Under the pieces are notes generated by a model. The model was not told the DNA's origin. It ran no database searches and saw only the letters and a list, made by a program, of their open reading frames with translations. From Spirochaetaceae bacterium (lineage in GTDB: Bacteria; Spirochaetota; Spirochaetia; Treponematales; Rectinemataceae), in contig JAOABY010000021.1 in assembly GCA_026418115.1 (NCBI GenBank), positions 1 through 32,200 on the forward strand: a DNA stretch of 32,200 bases, read 5' to 3'. Position numbers and translations under genes: made by a program. Within the stretch, counting starts at the first letter, position 1, and each line of letters starts with the position of its first letter. Positions 1 through 7,322 of this stretch are shown piece after piece.

Positions 1-1
1 G

Positions 2-1459
2 GCTGAAGATGTGTGCGCCATCCTCTCTGACGAGTTCATGGCCAAGGTGATGGCGGAGCGCGAGAAGGCTGCAGCAGCTGCCGCGGCTCCCGCTCCCGCA
101 CCGGCACCGGTTCCTGCTCCGGCACCCGAACCCGTTCCGCCTCCTGCTCCTGCACCTGCTCCGGAACCCGTGCCGGCACCAGCTCCCCAGCCCGCGCCCG
201 CACCTGCCGAGGAAGCGCCGGTGTATGACATCGCTGCTGCCGCAGCCGCTGCCGATGCCATTGGCGAAGCCAACCGCAGAATGGCCTGGGCCCGCCAGAT
301 GGAGATCGGGAAGGATTATCCCTTCGAGTTCCGCAATGCCGAGACTTCGCTGGCTGCTGCCGAGATGGCCTACAGCGAGCAGAAGTATGTTCCCGCCAAA
401 GCCCTCGCCGAGGATGTGTCCCGCATTCTCTCCGATGAGTTCATGGCCAGGGTAGTCGCCGAGCGCGAGCAGGCAGCCAGGGAAAAGGCCAAGGCTATAC
501 CAGCTCCCGAACCCGCACCGGTACCAGTTGTGGTGCCGCAGCCGGTGGCCGAAGTACCTGCCGTGCAGCCAGAGCCTGTTGCAGCACAGACAGTGGTAGA
601 AACCGCTCTCCCTGCAGCTCCCAATGTCACGGAGCCACCAGCCTCACAGACCGAGATTCACGCGATACAGGTTCCCGTACTGCCTGCTCCCAAAGTCGCA
701 CTCACAGTCTCTCCCGAACGATTCAGCCCTGATGGCGACGGCATCAATGACATGCTGCGCTTCGAACTGCAGGCCTTCAGCGAAGCCGGCATCGGTGAAT
801 GGAAACTGGAGGTGTTTGAATCGCCTGTGATGGACAGCGACAGCCCCGATACTCCAGTGGCTCGCATCTTCAAGGCATGGAGCGGCAAGGGGACTCCTCC
901 GGCTTCCATCATGTGGAATGGTCTTTCCTCACGACAGGAGCTCGTAGAATCGGGTACCGACTATATCGCCATACTCACCTGTACCGACACGCAGGGCAGG
1001 CAGGCCAGCGCCGAGACAACGATTACCATCGACATACTCGTCATCAGAGATGGCGATCGTCTGGTGCTCAAGGTGCCGGCAATCGTCTTCAGAGCCAATC
1101 ATGCCGACTTCATCGGCCTGCCGCAGGAAGTCCGTGATCGCAACTCTCAGGTTATGGCACGGGTTACGCAGATACTCTCAAGGTTCCCGGAGTATCAGGT
1201 CCTGATCGAAGGCCATGCAAACAATGTCGGCAAGATGCTTGGATATTCGCCTGCCCGCATCCAGCAGGAAGAGCTTAAGGAAGTGCAGCCCCTTTCCCTT
1301 GCGAGAGCAAAGAAGATCCGGGATATGCTGGTTGAACAGGGCATTCATCCTGACAGGCTCAGTGTAGCCGGAATGGGCTCCTCCAGACCGCTGTACAGCT
1401 TCACCGATGTCGACAACCGCTGGAAGAACCGACGTGTTGAATTCATACTCAAGAAGTGA
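2..1459 (+). CDS. OmpA-family envelope protein with Pro/Ala linkers, FlgD-like Ig fold and C-terminal OmpA domain (5' partial)
   Basis: The frame is open to the left edge, so the true start lies outside the window; the GTG at position 11 is only the first possible start inside it. The visible protein has a short segment (ending with ILSDEFMAKVMAEREKAA), a roughly 40-residue Pro/Ala linker, a helical module with the same closing motif (ILSDEFMARVVAEREQAA), a second Pro/Val-rich linker, an Ig-like domain opening with FSPDGDGIND (about nt 720-1050), and an OmpA-type peptidoglycan-binding domain (IEGHANN, LSLARAKKI, then NRWKNRRVEF near the end). Proteins of this build usually sit in the periplasm or outer membrane and hold on to peptidoglycan. 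The helical modules resemble spirochaetal envelope proteins of unknown function. It is a paralogue of the next gene, and a strong hairpin terminator follows it. The domain calls are firm; the cellular role is inferred. Confidence 0.85.
   Translation, partial: AEDVCAILSDEFMAKVMAEREKAAAAAAAPAPAPAPVPAPAPEPVPPPAPAPAPEPVPAPAPQPAPAPAEEAPVYDIAAAAAAADAIGEANRRMAWARQMEIGKDYPFEFRNAETSLAAAEMAYSEQKYVPAKALAEDVSRILSDEFMARVVAEREQAAREKAKAIPAPEPAPVPVVVPQPVAEVPAVQPEPVAAQTVVETALPAAPNVTEPPASQTEIHAIQVPVLPAPKVALTVSPERFSPDGDGINDMLRFELQAFSEAGIGEWKLEVFESPVMDSDSPDTPVARIFKAWSGKGTPPASIMWNGLSSRQELVESGTDYIAILTCTDTQGRQASAETTITIDILVIRDGDRLVLKVPAIVFRANHADFIGLPQEVRDRNSQVMARVTQILSRFPEYQVLIEGHANNVGKMLGYSPARIQQEELKEVQPLSLARAKKIRDMLVEQGIHPDRLSVAGMGSSRPLYSFTDVDNRWKNRRVEFILKK
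411..480 (+). repeat. Second copy of a tandem coding repeat (first copy at 2-71)
   Basis: The bases at about 2-71 and 411-480 encode near-identical peptides (AEDV..ILSDEFMA.V.AERE.A), offset by 409 bp. The first copy is the tail of a module whose body lies upstream of the window. The OmpA protein is therefore built from at least two tandem helical modules separated by Pro/Ala linkers. The DNA copies have diverged at synonymous sites, so the duplication is not recent. Confidence 0.75.
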
Positions 1460-1504
1460 GAAAAGGTTGGCGTAGGTATGCTTCACGCCTGATCAGCAAT
1501 CCTG

Positions 1505-1539
1505 AAGAGGCTGCCTTTGCGGGCAGCCTCTTTCTCTTT
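1505..1539 (+). terminator. Intrinsic terminator after the first OmpA gene
   Basis: An 11-bp perfect stem (1505-1515 with 1522-1532) encloses a 6-nt loop and is followed by a T-rich run (TCTCTTT). It lies 46 nt after the stop codon and separates the two paralogous OmpA genes into different transcripts. Confidence 0.85.
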
Positions 1540-1549
1540 GCACGCAGAC

Positions 1550-1578
1550 TTGCCTCCGGAGCAAGCCTGCACCATACT
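1550..1578 (+). promoter_or_regulatory. Candidate promoter for the second OmpA gene
   Basis: TTGCCT (1550-1555) and CATACT (1573-1578) are 17 bp apart and lie directly after the terminator. Transcription would begin near 1585, which places the in-frame ATG at 1586 at the very 5' end and favours the ATG at 1607 as the start. The match to the sigma-70 consensus is moderate. Confidence 0.4.
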
Positions 1579-1606
1579 GATCTACATGAACAGGAAGATC
1601 ACTATT

Positions 1607-2536
1607 ATGCAGAGAGTCAGAACGCGTCGCACGCGAGCCATGCTGTGTGCCTGTATCGCGCTGGCAATGGCATGTTCTCTCCAGGCATGCCAGAGTCTGA
1701 GAGACAAGCTGAGGAACAATCAGAGTTCCGCATCCACCGGACAGACTACCAAAACCGCCGGAACCGCACTCACCGCACAGCTAACTCTGAAACCGCTGCG
1801 CTTCAGCCCTGATGGAGACGGCATAGACGATTCGCTCTCCATTGGCATTGAAGTGCAGCCTTCCACCGCAATCGCCACATGGAAACTGGAGATCAGAGAA
1901 GCGCCTGCCGGCAATACTGGAACACAGACAGAATCTCGACTCTTCAGACAATGGACAGGTACCGGCAAGCCTCCGGCTTCCATCTCCTGGGATGGGACAT
2001 CCGATCGCGGCGAGCTTGTTGAATCAGCCACAGACTATCTCTGCATTTTTACCTGCACTGACACGAACAACCAAGCGGCCAAGGCTGAAGCCACCATAGG
2101 AGTGGATATTCTCGTCATACGCGAACCGGATCGCATCGTGATCAAGATTCCGTCGATTGTCTTCAGAGCTGACCATGCTGATTTCATGGGGCTCCCTGAG
2201 GAAATCATCGAGCGCAACCGCCAGGTCATCGCCAGGCTGATTCAGATCCTGTCGCGCTTCCCGGGCTACTCAATCCGCATCGAAGGGCATGCGAACAACC
2301 TTGGAAAGATCAATGGAGCATCGGAAGCAAGCATCCGTCAGGAAGAACAGCAGGAGGTGATCCCGCTTTCCCTTGCTCGTGCGGAGAAAATCAAGTCGAT
2401 GCTGATTGAGGCCGGTATAGAGGCTTCACGGCTCTCAGCTGTCGGTCTCGGCTCATCACGCCCCGTGGTTGATTTCAAGGATGCTGCGAACCGGTGGAAA
2501 AACCGCAGAGTGGAATTCGTACTCATCCGTCCATGA
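1607..2536 (+). CDS. Outer-membrane lipoprotein with FlgD-like Ig fold and OmpA domain
   Basis: This 309-residue protein is a compact paralogue of the preceding gene. It has an N-terminal stretch rich in Arg, a hydrophobic segment and a lipobox (SLQAC, lipidated Cys at residue 28), then an Ig-like domain (FSPDGDGIDD) and a C-terminal OmpA domain (IEGHANN, LSLARAEKI, NRWKNRRVEF) expected to bind peptidoglycan. It lacks the Pro/Ala and helical modules of its neighbour. The start at ATG 1607 is chosen because AGGAAG lies 9 nt before it; the in-frame ATG at 1586 has no Shine-Dalgarno sequence, and an upstream TTG frame runs back into the terminator. Lipoprotein anchoring plus an OmpA domain predicts a tether between outer membrane and cell wall. 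The hydrophobic core contains several Cys residues, so the lipidation site is likely but not certain. Confidence 0.85.
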   Translation: MQRVRTRRTRAMLCACIALAMACSLQACQSLRDKLRNNQSSASTGQTTKTAGTALTAQLTLKPLRFSPDGDGIDDSLSIGIEVQPSTAIATWKLEIREAPAGNTGTQTESRLFRQWTGTGKPPASISWDGTSDRGELVESATDYLCIFTCTDTNNQAAKAEATIGVDILVIREPDRIVIKIPSIVFRADHADFMGLPEEIIERNRQVIARLIQILSRFPGYSIRIEGHANNLGKINGASEASIRQEEQQEVIPLSLARAEKIKSMLIEAGIEASRLSAVGLGSSRPVVDFKDAANRWKNRRVEFVLIRP

Positions 2537-2580
2537 AGCCGGCTTGCAAGCATCACACCCTCATGCAATACTGGTGAACC

Positions 2581-2940
2581 ATGGATATCATGCACGTGCT
2601 CGATGGCATCGACGCTGGCATCACTGTATGCGACGCCAGTCTGACCATTACCTACATGAACAGAAAAGCAACATCGGTATTCAGCCCCGATGGGACATCA
2701 CTCACCGGAACAAGCCTCATACCCTGCCACAAGCCTTCTTCTGTGGAAAAGATCAGAACCATTCTCGAGAGTGGCATACCGAATGTGTATACCATCACCA
2801 AACAGGGCCGGAAGAAGCTTATCTGGCAGGCGCCGGTACGGGATGATTCGGGAATGATTATAGGGGTGGCCGAGCTCTCTCTTCCACTTCCTGATGCTAT
2901 GCCCCATTATGATCGGGACAGGGAGCAGGCACAGCAATGA
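2581..2940 (+). CDS. Stand-alone PAS-domain protein
   Basis: This small soluble protein (119 residues) consists of one PAS domain: LDGIDAGITVCDASLTITYMN at the start, a CH pair in the middle, and a closing strand pattern (YTITKQGRKKLIWQAPVRDD, then GVAELSLPLP). There is no output domain, signal peptide or membrane segment, so it is probably cytoplasmic. Similar single-domain PAS proteins are found in anaerobes and may bind a cofactor or small ligand; no cofactor-ligating residue can be assigned with confidence here. The stop codon overlaps the start of the phosphodiesterase gene by 4 nt (ATGA), so the two are probably translationally coupled. Its function is not known, and a sensory role linked to glycerophosphodiester use is only a guess from position. 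Confidence 0.75.
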   Translation: MDIMHVLDGIDAGITVCDASLTITYMNRKATSVFSPDGTSLTGTSLIPCHKPSSVEKIRTILESGIPNVYTITKQGRKKLIWQAPVRDDSGMIIGVAELSLPLPDAMPHYDRDREQAQQ

Positions 2941-3881
2941 AACCGGCTCGTCTGGGCCAGCTTCTTGCGGTACTGGCTGGTGCGCTTCTGGCATGCGCGC
3001 CACAGGAGAGACCACAAACCCCACCCCCACTGCCATCACTGCCCATGGAGGAACTCATGACCAATGAACATCGTCCTCTTGTCATTGCACACCGAGGTTT
3101 CCGTGGCATTGCACCGGAAAATACCCTTCTCGCTGCCCGCAGGGGATTTGAGACAGGCGCAGACATGTGGGAGCTGGATGTCGCCACTTCAAGCGATGGC
3201 ACCCTCGTTGTCATCCATGATGATACGCTGGTAAGGACCACGAATGCTGCCGCTCTGTTTCCCGGGCGCTCCCCCTGGTCTGTGTATGATTTCACGCTGG
3301 AGGAATTGCGATCGCTCGACGCCGGCTCGTGGTATGGCGTCGCTGATCCGTTTAAACAGGTTCAGTCCGGAAGAGTGTCCAGAGATGAACTTGCATCTTT
3401 CAAAGGACTGCTGATTCCCACACTCAGGGAAGCGCTCGAGCTGACCCGCGAGCTCGGATGGCGTGTCAACATTGAGATAAAGGATGCAACTGGCAGGCCC
3501 TGCGATGAGTGGATTGTAGAGAGAACCGCAGAGCTGGTGCGAGAACTGGGCATGACAGCAGATGTACTGGTCTCTTCCTTCAATCATGAATACCTCAGAA
3601 GAATGAAGAAGGCAGCTCCCGAGATTGCCATTGCCGCCCTGATCGACAAGCCGATTGATGATCCAGTCGGGAGGCTCAGGGACCTTGGTGCGGTTGCCCT
3701 CAATCCCAATTTCAAGTATCTGGACAGGGCTACGGTTGAGAAAGTGCGAAATGCCGGCTTCGGCGTCTTCCCCTGGACAGTCAATGCGCCGGCAGACATG
3801 GCAAGACTGCTGGAATGGGGAGTGACAGGACTGATTACGGACTTCCCTGACGAAGGCCTGCGGCAGGTTGCCGCTCAATGA
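2937..3881 (+). CDS. ugpQ: Glycerophosphodiester phosphodiesterase, predicted lipoprotein
   Basis: This enzyme hydrolyses glycerophosphodiesters such as glycerophosphocholine to sn-glycerol-3-phosphate and an alcohol. The GDPD fold is clear: HRGFRGIAPENT gives the catalytic His52 and Glu61, WELDV gives Glu79 and Asp81 for the metal, and VVIHDDTL gives His94; later strands include NIEIKD and the closing GLITDFPDEG. The N-terminus (MKPARLGQLL..) ends in the lipobox LLAC with Cys20, followed by a Pro-rich tether, so the full-length product should be a membrane-anchored lipoprotein facing the periplasm. It lies 139 nt before ugpB, whose transporter takes up glycerol-3-phosphate, which matches the classic ugp grouping. 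A second start at ATG 3057 has a good GGAGG in front and would give a cytosolic form. The gene name follows context; the periplasmic type could equally be called glpQ-like. Confidence 0.9.
   Translation: MKPARLGQLLAVLAGALLACAPQERPQTPPPLPSLPMEELMTNEHRPLVIAHRGFRGIAPENTLLAARRGFETGADMWELDVATSSDGTLVVIHDDTLVRTTNAAALFPGRSPWSVYDFTLEELRSLDAGSWYGVADPFKQVQSGRVSRDELASFKGLLIPTLREALELTRELGWRVNIEIKDATGRPCDEWIVERTAELVRELGMTADVLVSSFNHEYLRRMKKAAPEIAIAALIDKPIDDPVGRLRDLGAVALNPNFKYLDRATVEKVRNAGFGVFPWTVNAPADMARLLEWGVTGLITDFPDEGLRQVAAQ
3047..3059 (+). promoter_or_regulatory. Internal Shine-Dalgarno and ATG inside the phosphodiesterase gene
   Basis: GGAGG (3047-3051) lies 5 nt before an in-frame ATG (3057), just after the lipoprotein signal and Pro-rich tether. 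Initiation here would give a 274-residue enzyme without a signal peptide, which is about the size of cytosolic UgpQ. This site looks better than the ribosome binding site of the upstream start at 2937. Confidence 0.4.
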
Positions 3882-3934
3882 TGGGTCACAAGGCCATCGA
3901 TCACAGCCTTCACCAATTTTGAACCTTTCAAGTC

Positions 3935-3963
3935 TTGCGTCCCTGCACTGGTGGATGTACACT
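3935..3963 (+). promoter_or_regulatory. Promoter of ugpBAE
   Basis: TTGCGT (3935-3940) and TACACT (3958-3963) are separated by exactly 17 bp. The predicted start of transcription near 3970 leaves a leader of about 50 nt, which contains a small 5-bp hairpin (3978-3982 with 3987-3991) and then GGAGG (4010-4014), 6 nt before the ugpB ATG. Confidence 0.55.
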
Positions 3964-4020
3964 AATCCTGTATGAGTCGGACTTCCGTCCGGCCAACGCC
4001 AAGCAAAGTGGAGGCATAGG

Positions 4021-5322
4021 ATGAAAAAAGCCATTCTCGTTCTGGCAGCCCTGCTTGCCGTTTCTGCGGCATATGCCCAGGTTACGGTCGAGTTCTGGCA
4101 TGCCATGACTGGCAAGAACGGCGAGATGGTGCAGGCCATCTGCGACAAGTTCAACGCCAGCCAGAAGGACTTCAAGGTTGTTCCGGTCTACAAAGGGTCA
4201 TATTCCGATACCATGAACGCTGGCATTGCGGCATTCCGCGCAGGACAGCCGCCAGCCATCATCCAGGTCTATGAGGTTGGCACCGCAACCATGATGGCTG
4301 CAAAGAATGCGATCAAGCCGGTCTACCAGCTCATGGCAGAACATGGCAAGAACTGGAATCCCAAGATCTACATTCCAACCATCACCTCGTACTACTCTAC
4401 CTCCGATGGCCGCATGCTTTCGATGCCGTTCAACAGCTCTACGGCGGTCATGTACTATAACAAGGATGCATTCCGCAAGGCCGGCCTCGATCCGGAAAAG
4501 CCCCCTGTCACATGGCCTGAATTCTTCCAGGTTGCCGAAAAGCTCAAGGCTTCAGGCATGGAGGGAGGCTTCTCCACCAACTGGATCAGCTGGATTCAGC
4601 TCGAGAATTTCTCCGCCTGGCACAATCTCCCCTTTGGCACCAAGAGCAACGGCTTTGATGGTCTCGACACCCAGCTCGTCTACAACAACCCGATCGTGAT
4701 CCGCCATCTCCAGAACATCTACGATCTTTCCAAGAAGGGCGTGTTCATCTATGGCGGCCGCGAGAACAAGGCCAATCCTCTGTTCACCTCCGGCCGTGTC
4801 GGCATGCACTTCGAGTCGATCGGCGGCTATGGCAACATGAAGGCCAACTGCAAGTTCGAGTTTGGTGTCGCGCGGCTTCCTTACTATCCGGACGTTCCTG
4901 GCGCGCCCCAGAACACCATCATCGGCGGTGCATCCCTCTGGGTGTTCAATGGCAAGTCGGCTGCCGAATACAATGCCGTCGCCGAGTTCTTCTCCTTCAT
5001 TTCCCAGCCAGAGATCCAGGCATACTGGCACCAGAACACCGGCTATCTGCCCATCACCCAGGCAGCCTATGAGCTGACCAAAGCGCAGGGCTTCTACAAG
5101 GATAATCCAGGTCCAGAAATCGCCATCAAACAGCTGCTCAACAAGGCACCCACTCCGAACTCAATGGGCATCCGCTTCGGCAACTTCAATATCATTCGTG
5201 AAATTGAAGACCAGGTGTGGGAGGACATTCTTGCCGGAAAGATTTCAGTCAAGGATGGTGTCAACAAGATGGTCACGGAAGGTAACAAGACCCTCCGCGA
5301 ATTTGAGAAACTCTATAAGTAA
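4021..5322 (+). CDS. ugpB: Glycerol-3-phosphate ABC transporter, periplasmic binding protein
   Basis: This solute-binding protein captures sn-glycerol-3-phosphate and glycerophosphodiesters in the periplasm and hands them to UgpAE. It starts with a clean signal peptide (MKKAILVLAALLAVSAAYA, cleavage before Gln20). The mature part follows E. coli UgpB closely from memory of that sequence: VEFWHAMTGKNGEMV near the N-terminus, VVPVYKGSY, QVYEVGTATMMAAK, MPFNSSTAVMYYNKDAF, IQLENFSAWHNLPF, NTIIGGASLWVFNGK, WHQNTGYLPIT and KDNPGPEIAIKQLLNK. At 433 residues it has the usual family length. A GGAGG sequence precedes the ATG, and a promoter is visible upstream. A strong stem-loop separates it from ugpA and may hold back transcription of the permease genes so that the binding protein is made in excess. 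Confidence 0.95.
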   Translation: MKKAILVLAALLAVSAAYAQVTVEFWHAMTGKNGEMVQAICDKFNASQKDFKVVPVYKGSYSDTMNAGIAAFRAGQPPAIIQVYEVGTATMMAAKNAIKPVYQLMAEHGKNWNPKIYIPTITSYYSTSDGRMLSMPFNSSTAVMYYNKDAFRKAGLDPEKPPVTWPEFFQVAEKLKASGMEGGFSTNWISWIQLENFSAWHNLPFGTKSNGFDGLDTQLVYNNPIVIRHLQNIYDLSKKGVFIYGGRENKANPLFTSGRVGMHFESIGGYGNMKANCKFEFGVARLPYYPDVPGAPQNTIIGGASLWVFNGKSAAEYNAVAEFFSFISQPEIQAYWHQNTGYLPITQAAYELTKAQGFYKDNPGPEIAIKQLLNKAPTPNSMGIRFGNFNIIREIEDQVWEDILAGKISVKDGVNKMVTEGNKTLREFEKLYK

Positions 5323-5375
5323 CATCCTTTCTGCGTGGGAGCCGACGGCTCTCGTGCAGGCATGATTCCGCATCT

Positions 5376-5405
5376 GGAAAGGCCGCCGCTGCTGGCGGCC
5401 TTTCC
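5376..5405 (+). promoter_or_regulatory. Stem-loop between ugpB and ugpA (likely attenuator or mRNA stabiliser)
   Basis: A perfect 12-bp stem (5376-5387 with 5394-5405) with loop GCTGCT lies in the 97-nt gap after ugpB. No U-run follows, so it should be a partial block or a 3'-end protector for the ugpB message and not a full terminator. The ugpA Shine-Dalgarno (GAGGGAG) starts just beyond it. Confidence 0.7.
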
Positions 5406-5419
5406 CCTGAGGGAGCACC

Positions 5420-6307
5420 ATGAGCAGCAAGCAATACGAATTCAAGTCACCAATTCTGCCCTATCTTCTCGTGCTGCCGCAGATGGTGATCGTGTTCATC
5501 TTTTTTTTCTGGCCTGCAGCACAGGCCATTCTGCAATCCTTCTATCTGCAGGATCCCTTTGGTGGCCGGATGATTTTTGTAGGCTTCCAGAATTATGCAA
5601 AACTTTTCGCCGATCCTGATTACTGGCAGTCCTTCAGCGTGTCGGCAGCGTTCGCCGTATGCATCACCGTTTCGGCCATGAGCATTGCCCTCTTCCTTGC
5701 AGTACAGGCCAACAAGAAGATCAGGATGGAAACCTTCTATAAAACCATGCTGATCTGGCCCTATGCCGTTTCGACTCTCGTATCCGGTGTTATATGGCTC
5801 TTCATGTTCAACCCGAATGTCGGTGTCATCGCCTATGTGCTCAAGCATCGATTCGGTGTCGACTGGCAATACCTCCTGCATTTCGATCAGGCATTCATCC
5901 TGCTCACCCTTGCAGCAAGCTGGAAACAGCTCGCCTATAATTTCGTGTTCTTCCTGGCAGGTCTGCAGAGCGTGCCCGAGACACTCGTTGAGGCAGCTGC
6001 CATTGATGGTGCCGGCTCGGCGACCCGTTTCTGGAAGATCATCTTCCCCATGCTCTCCCCGACCACCTTCTATCTTCTGGTCATGAACCTTGTCTACGGC
6101 TTCTTCGAGACCTTCCCCATTGTGCATGCGATTACCCAGGGAGCTCCGGGAAAATCAACCGGTATTCTCGTGTACAAGGTATGGCGGGATGGTGTCATCA
6201 ATCTCGACCTGGGTGGCTCTGCAGCCCAGTCGGTTATCCTCATGGTGCTTGTCATAGTCCTGACAGTGTTCCAGTTCAGGTTCCTCGAGCGCAGGGTCAC
6301 GTACTGA
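5420..6307 (+). CDS. ugpA: Glycerol-3-phosphate ABC transporter, permease UgpA
   Basis: This is a 295-residue inner-membrane permease of the MalF/UgpA type. Six membrane segments can be seen, the first at about residues 12-35 (PYLLVLPQMVIVFIFFFWP). The cytoplasmic coupling loop that contacts the ATPase (EAA motif) is clear at about residues 191-210: EAAAIDGAGSATRFWKIIFP. The sequence ends shortly after the last membrane segment (FRFLERRVTY). The start at ATG 5420 has GAGGGAG in front. ugpE follows 16 nt after the stop, so both permeases come from one transcript. The substrate is inferred from UgpB and the phosphodiesterase neighbour, because permeases alone do not tell it. Confidence 0.93.
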   Translation: MSSKQYEFKSPILPYLLVLPQMVIVFIFFFWPAAQAILQSFYLQDPFGGRMIFVGFQNYAKLFADPDYWQSFSVSAAFAVCITVSAMSIALFLAVQANKKIRMETFYKTMLIWPYAVSTLVSGVIWLFMFNPNVGVIAYVLKHRFGVDWQYLLHFDQAFILLTLAASWKQLAYNFVFFLAGLQSVPETLVEAAAIDGAGSATRFWKIIFPMLSPTTFYLLVMNLVYGFFETFPIVHAITQGAPGKSTGILVYKVWRDGVINLDLGGSAAQSVILMVLVIVLTVFQFRFLERRVTY

Positions 6308-6323
6308 AAGGAAGGGTACCAGC

Positions 6324-7169
6324 ATGAAAGAACTCAGCAAATCGCGAAGGCTCTTCCCCCACATCATCCTGTGGCTGGGCATCCTGATCATTGTATTCCC
6401 CATCTACTTTATTTTCGTGGCTTCAACTCATACCAGCGCTGAAATACTTGCTGCGCCGATGCCGCTCAACCCAGGCCCTCATCTCTTCGAGAACTATCGA
6501 CGCGCGCTCCTGGAAGGAACCAAGAACATGGGCGTGCCCGTCATCACCATGATGAAGAATTCGCTGATCATGGCGCTGGGCATCTCGATCGGCAAGATCA
6601 TTGTTTCGCTGCTTGCTGCCTTTGCCATAGTATTCTTCAGGTTCCCGCTCAGAGGCTTCTGCTTCTGGAGCATTTTCATCACCCTCATGCTACCGGTCGA
6701 AGTACGTATCATGCCTACCTACAAAGTCATTTCCGACCTGGGCATGCTGAACAGCTATGCTGGCCTCATCCTGCCGATGATCGTGTCGGCTACAGCCGTC
6801 TTCCTTTTCAGACAGTTCTTCATGTCGATTCCAAGGGAGATCGCCGAAGCCTCACAGATTGATGGCGCAACGCCAATGGAATTCTTCAGGGATATACTGG
6901 TGCCCATGACCAGGACGCCCATTGCTGCCATGTTCGTCATCCAGTTCATCTATGGATGGAACCAGTACCTGTGGCCACTGCTGATTACCACCAAGCCCGA
7001 ATTCTACACGCTGCTCATCGGTATCAACCGCATGATGTCGGGTGCCGATGTGCAGATTGAGTGGCAGATTGCGATGGCCACCACACTGCTTGCCATGCTT
7101 CCGCCAGTCGTCGTCGTGATTCTTATGCAGAAGCAGTTTGTGGCGGGCATGACGGAAACCGAAAAGTAA
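6324..7169 (+). CDS. ugpE: Glycerol-3-phosphate ABC transporter, permease UgpE
   Basis: This second permease (281 residues) belongs to the MalG/UgpE type and pairs with UgpA in the inner membrane. It has six predicted membrane segments and the EAA coupling motif at about residues 174-193 (EASQIDGATPMEFFRDILVP). The C-terminal strand QKQFVAGMTETEK is typical: MalG-type permeases end in a short tail that reaches the ATPase dimer. AGGAAGG lies 9 nt before the ATG. No ugpC ATPase follows; a strong terminator closes the operon 48 nt after the stop. The ATPase must be encoded elsewhere or shared with other sugar importers, as is common for this family. Confidence 0.93.
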   Translation: MKELSKSRRLFPHIILWLGILIIVFPIYFIFVASTHTSAEILAAPMPLNPGPHLFENYRRALLEGTKNMGVPVITMMKNSLIMALGISIGKIIVSLLAAFAIVFFRFPLRGFCFWSIFITLMLPVEVRIMPTYKVISDLGMLNSYAGLILPMIVSATAVFLFRQFFMSIPREIAEASQIDGATPMEFFRDILVPMTRTPIAAMFVIQFIYGWNQYLWPLLITTKPEFYTLLIGINRMMSGADVQIEWQIAMATTLLAMLPPVVVVILMQKQFVAGMTETEK

Positions 7170-7217
7170 GCTTCGCCATGGGGACGGCTTCGTTCTGGCT
7201 GTCCTCAGCATGAAATG

Positions 7218-7255
7218 CAGGAGGCCGCACCGAACCGTGCGGCCTCCTGTGTTTA
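7218..7255 (+). terminator. Terminator after ugpE, between convergent operons
   Basis: A 13-bp perfect GC-rich stem (7218-7230 with 7237-7249) with a 6-nt loop is followed by TGTGTTT. It lies between the convergent ends of ugpE and uxaC and probably works in both directions. The rest of the 153-nt spacer (7170-7322) holds only a weak 5-bp hairpin at 7264-7278. Confidence 0.85.
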
Positions 7256-7322
7256 CGCGCCCCGTTTCTGACTGAAACAGACCAGTGATCAGCGGACAGC
7301 CAAGAGCATCTCGCCGTGCAGT

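Noticed and set aside
60-220. Repetitive Pro/Ala coding stretch as a possible CRISPR or DNA satellite
   Set aside because: The repetition comes from alternating Ala and Pro codons in one open frame; there are no constant repeat units with unique spacers.
5376-5405. Full terminator between ugpB and ugpA
   Set aside because: The stem is strong, but no U-run follows, and the permease genes downstream have no promoter of their own that I can see. Attenuation fits better.
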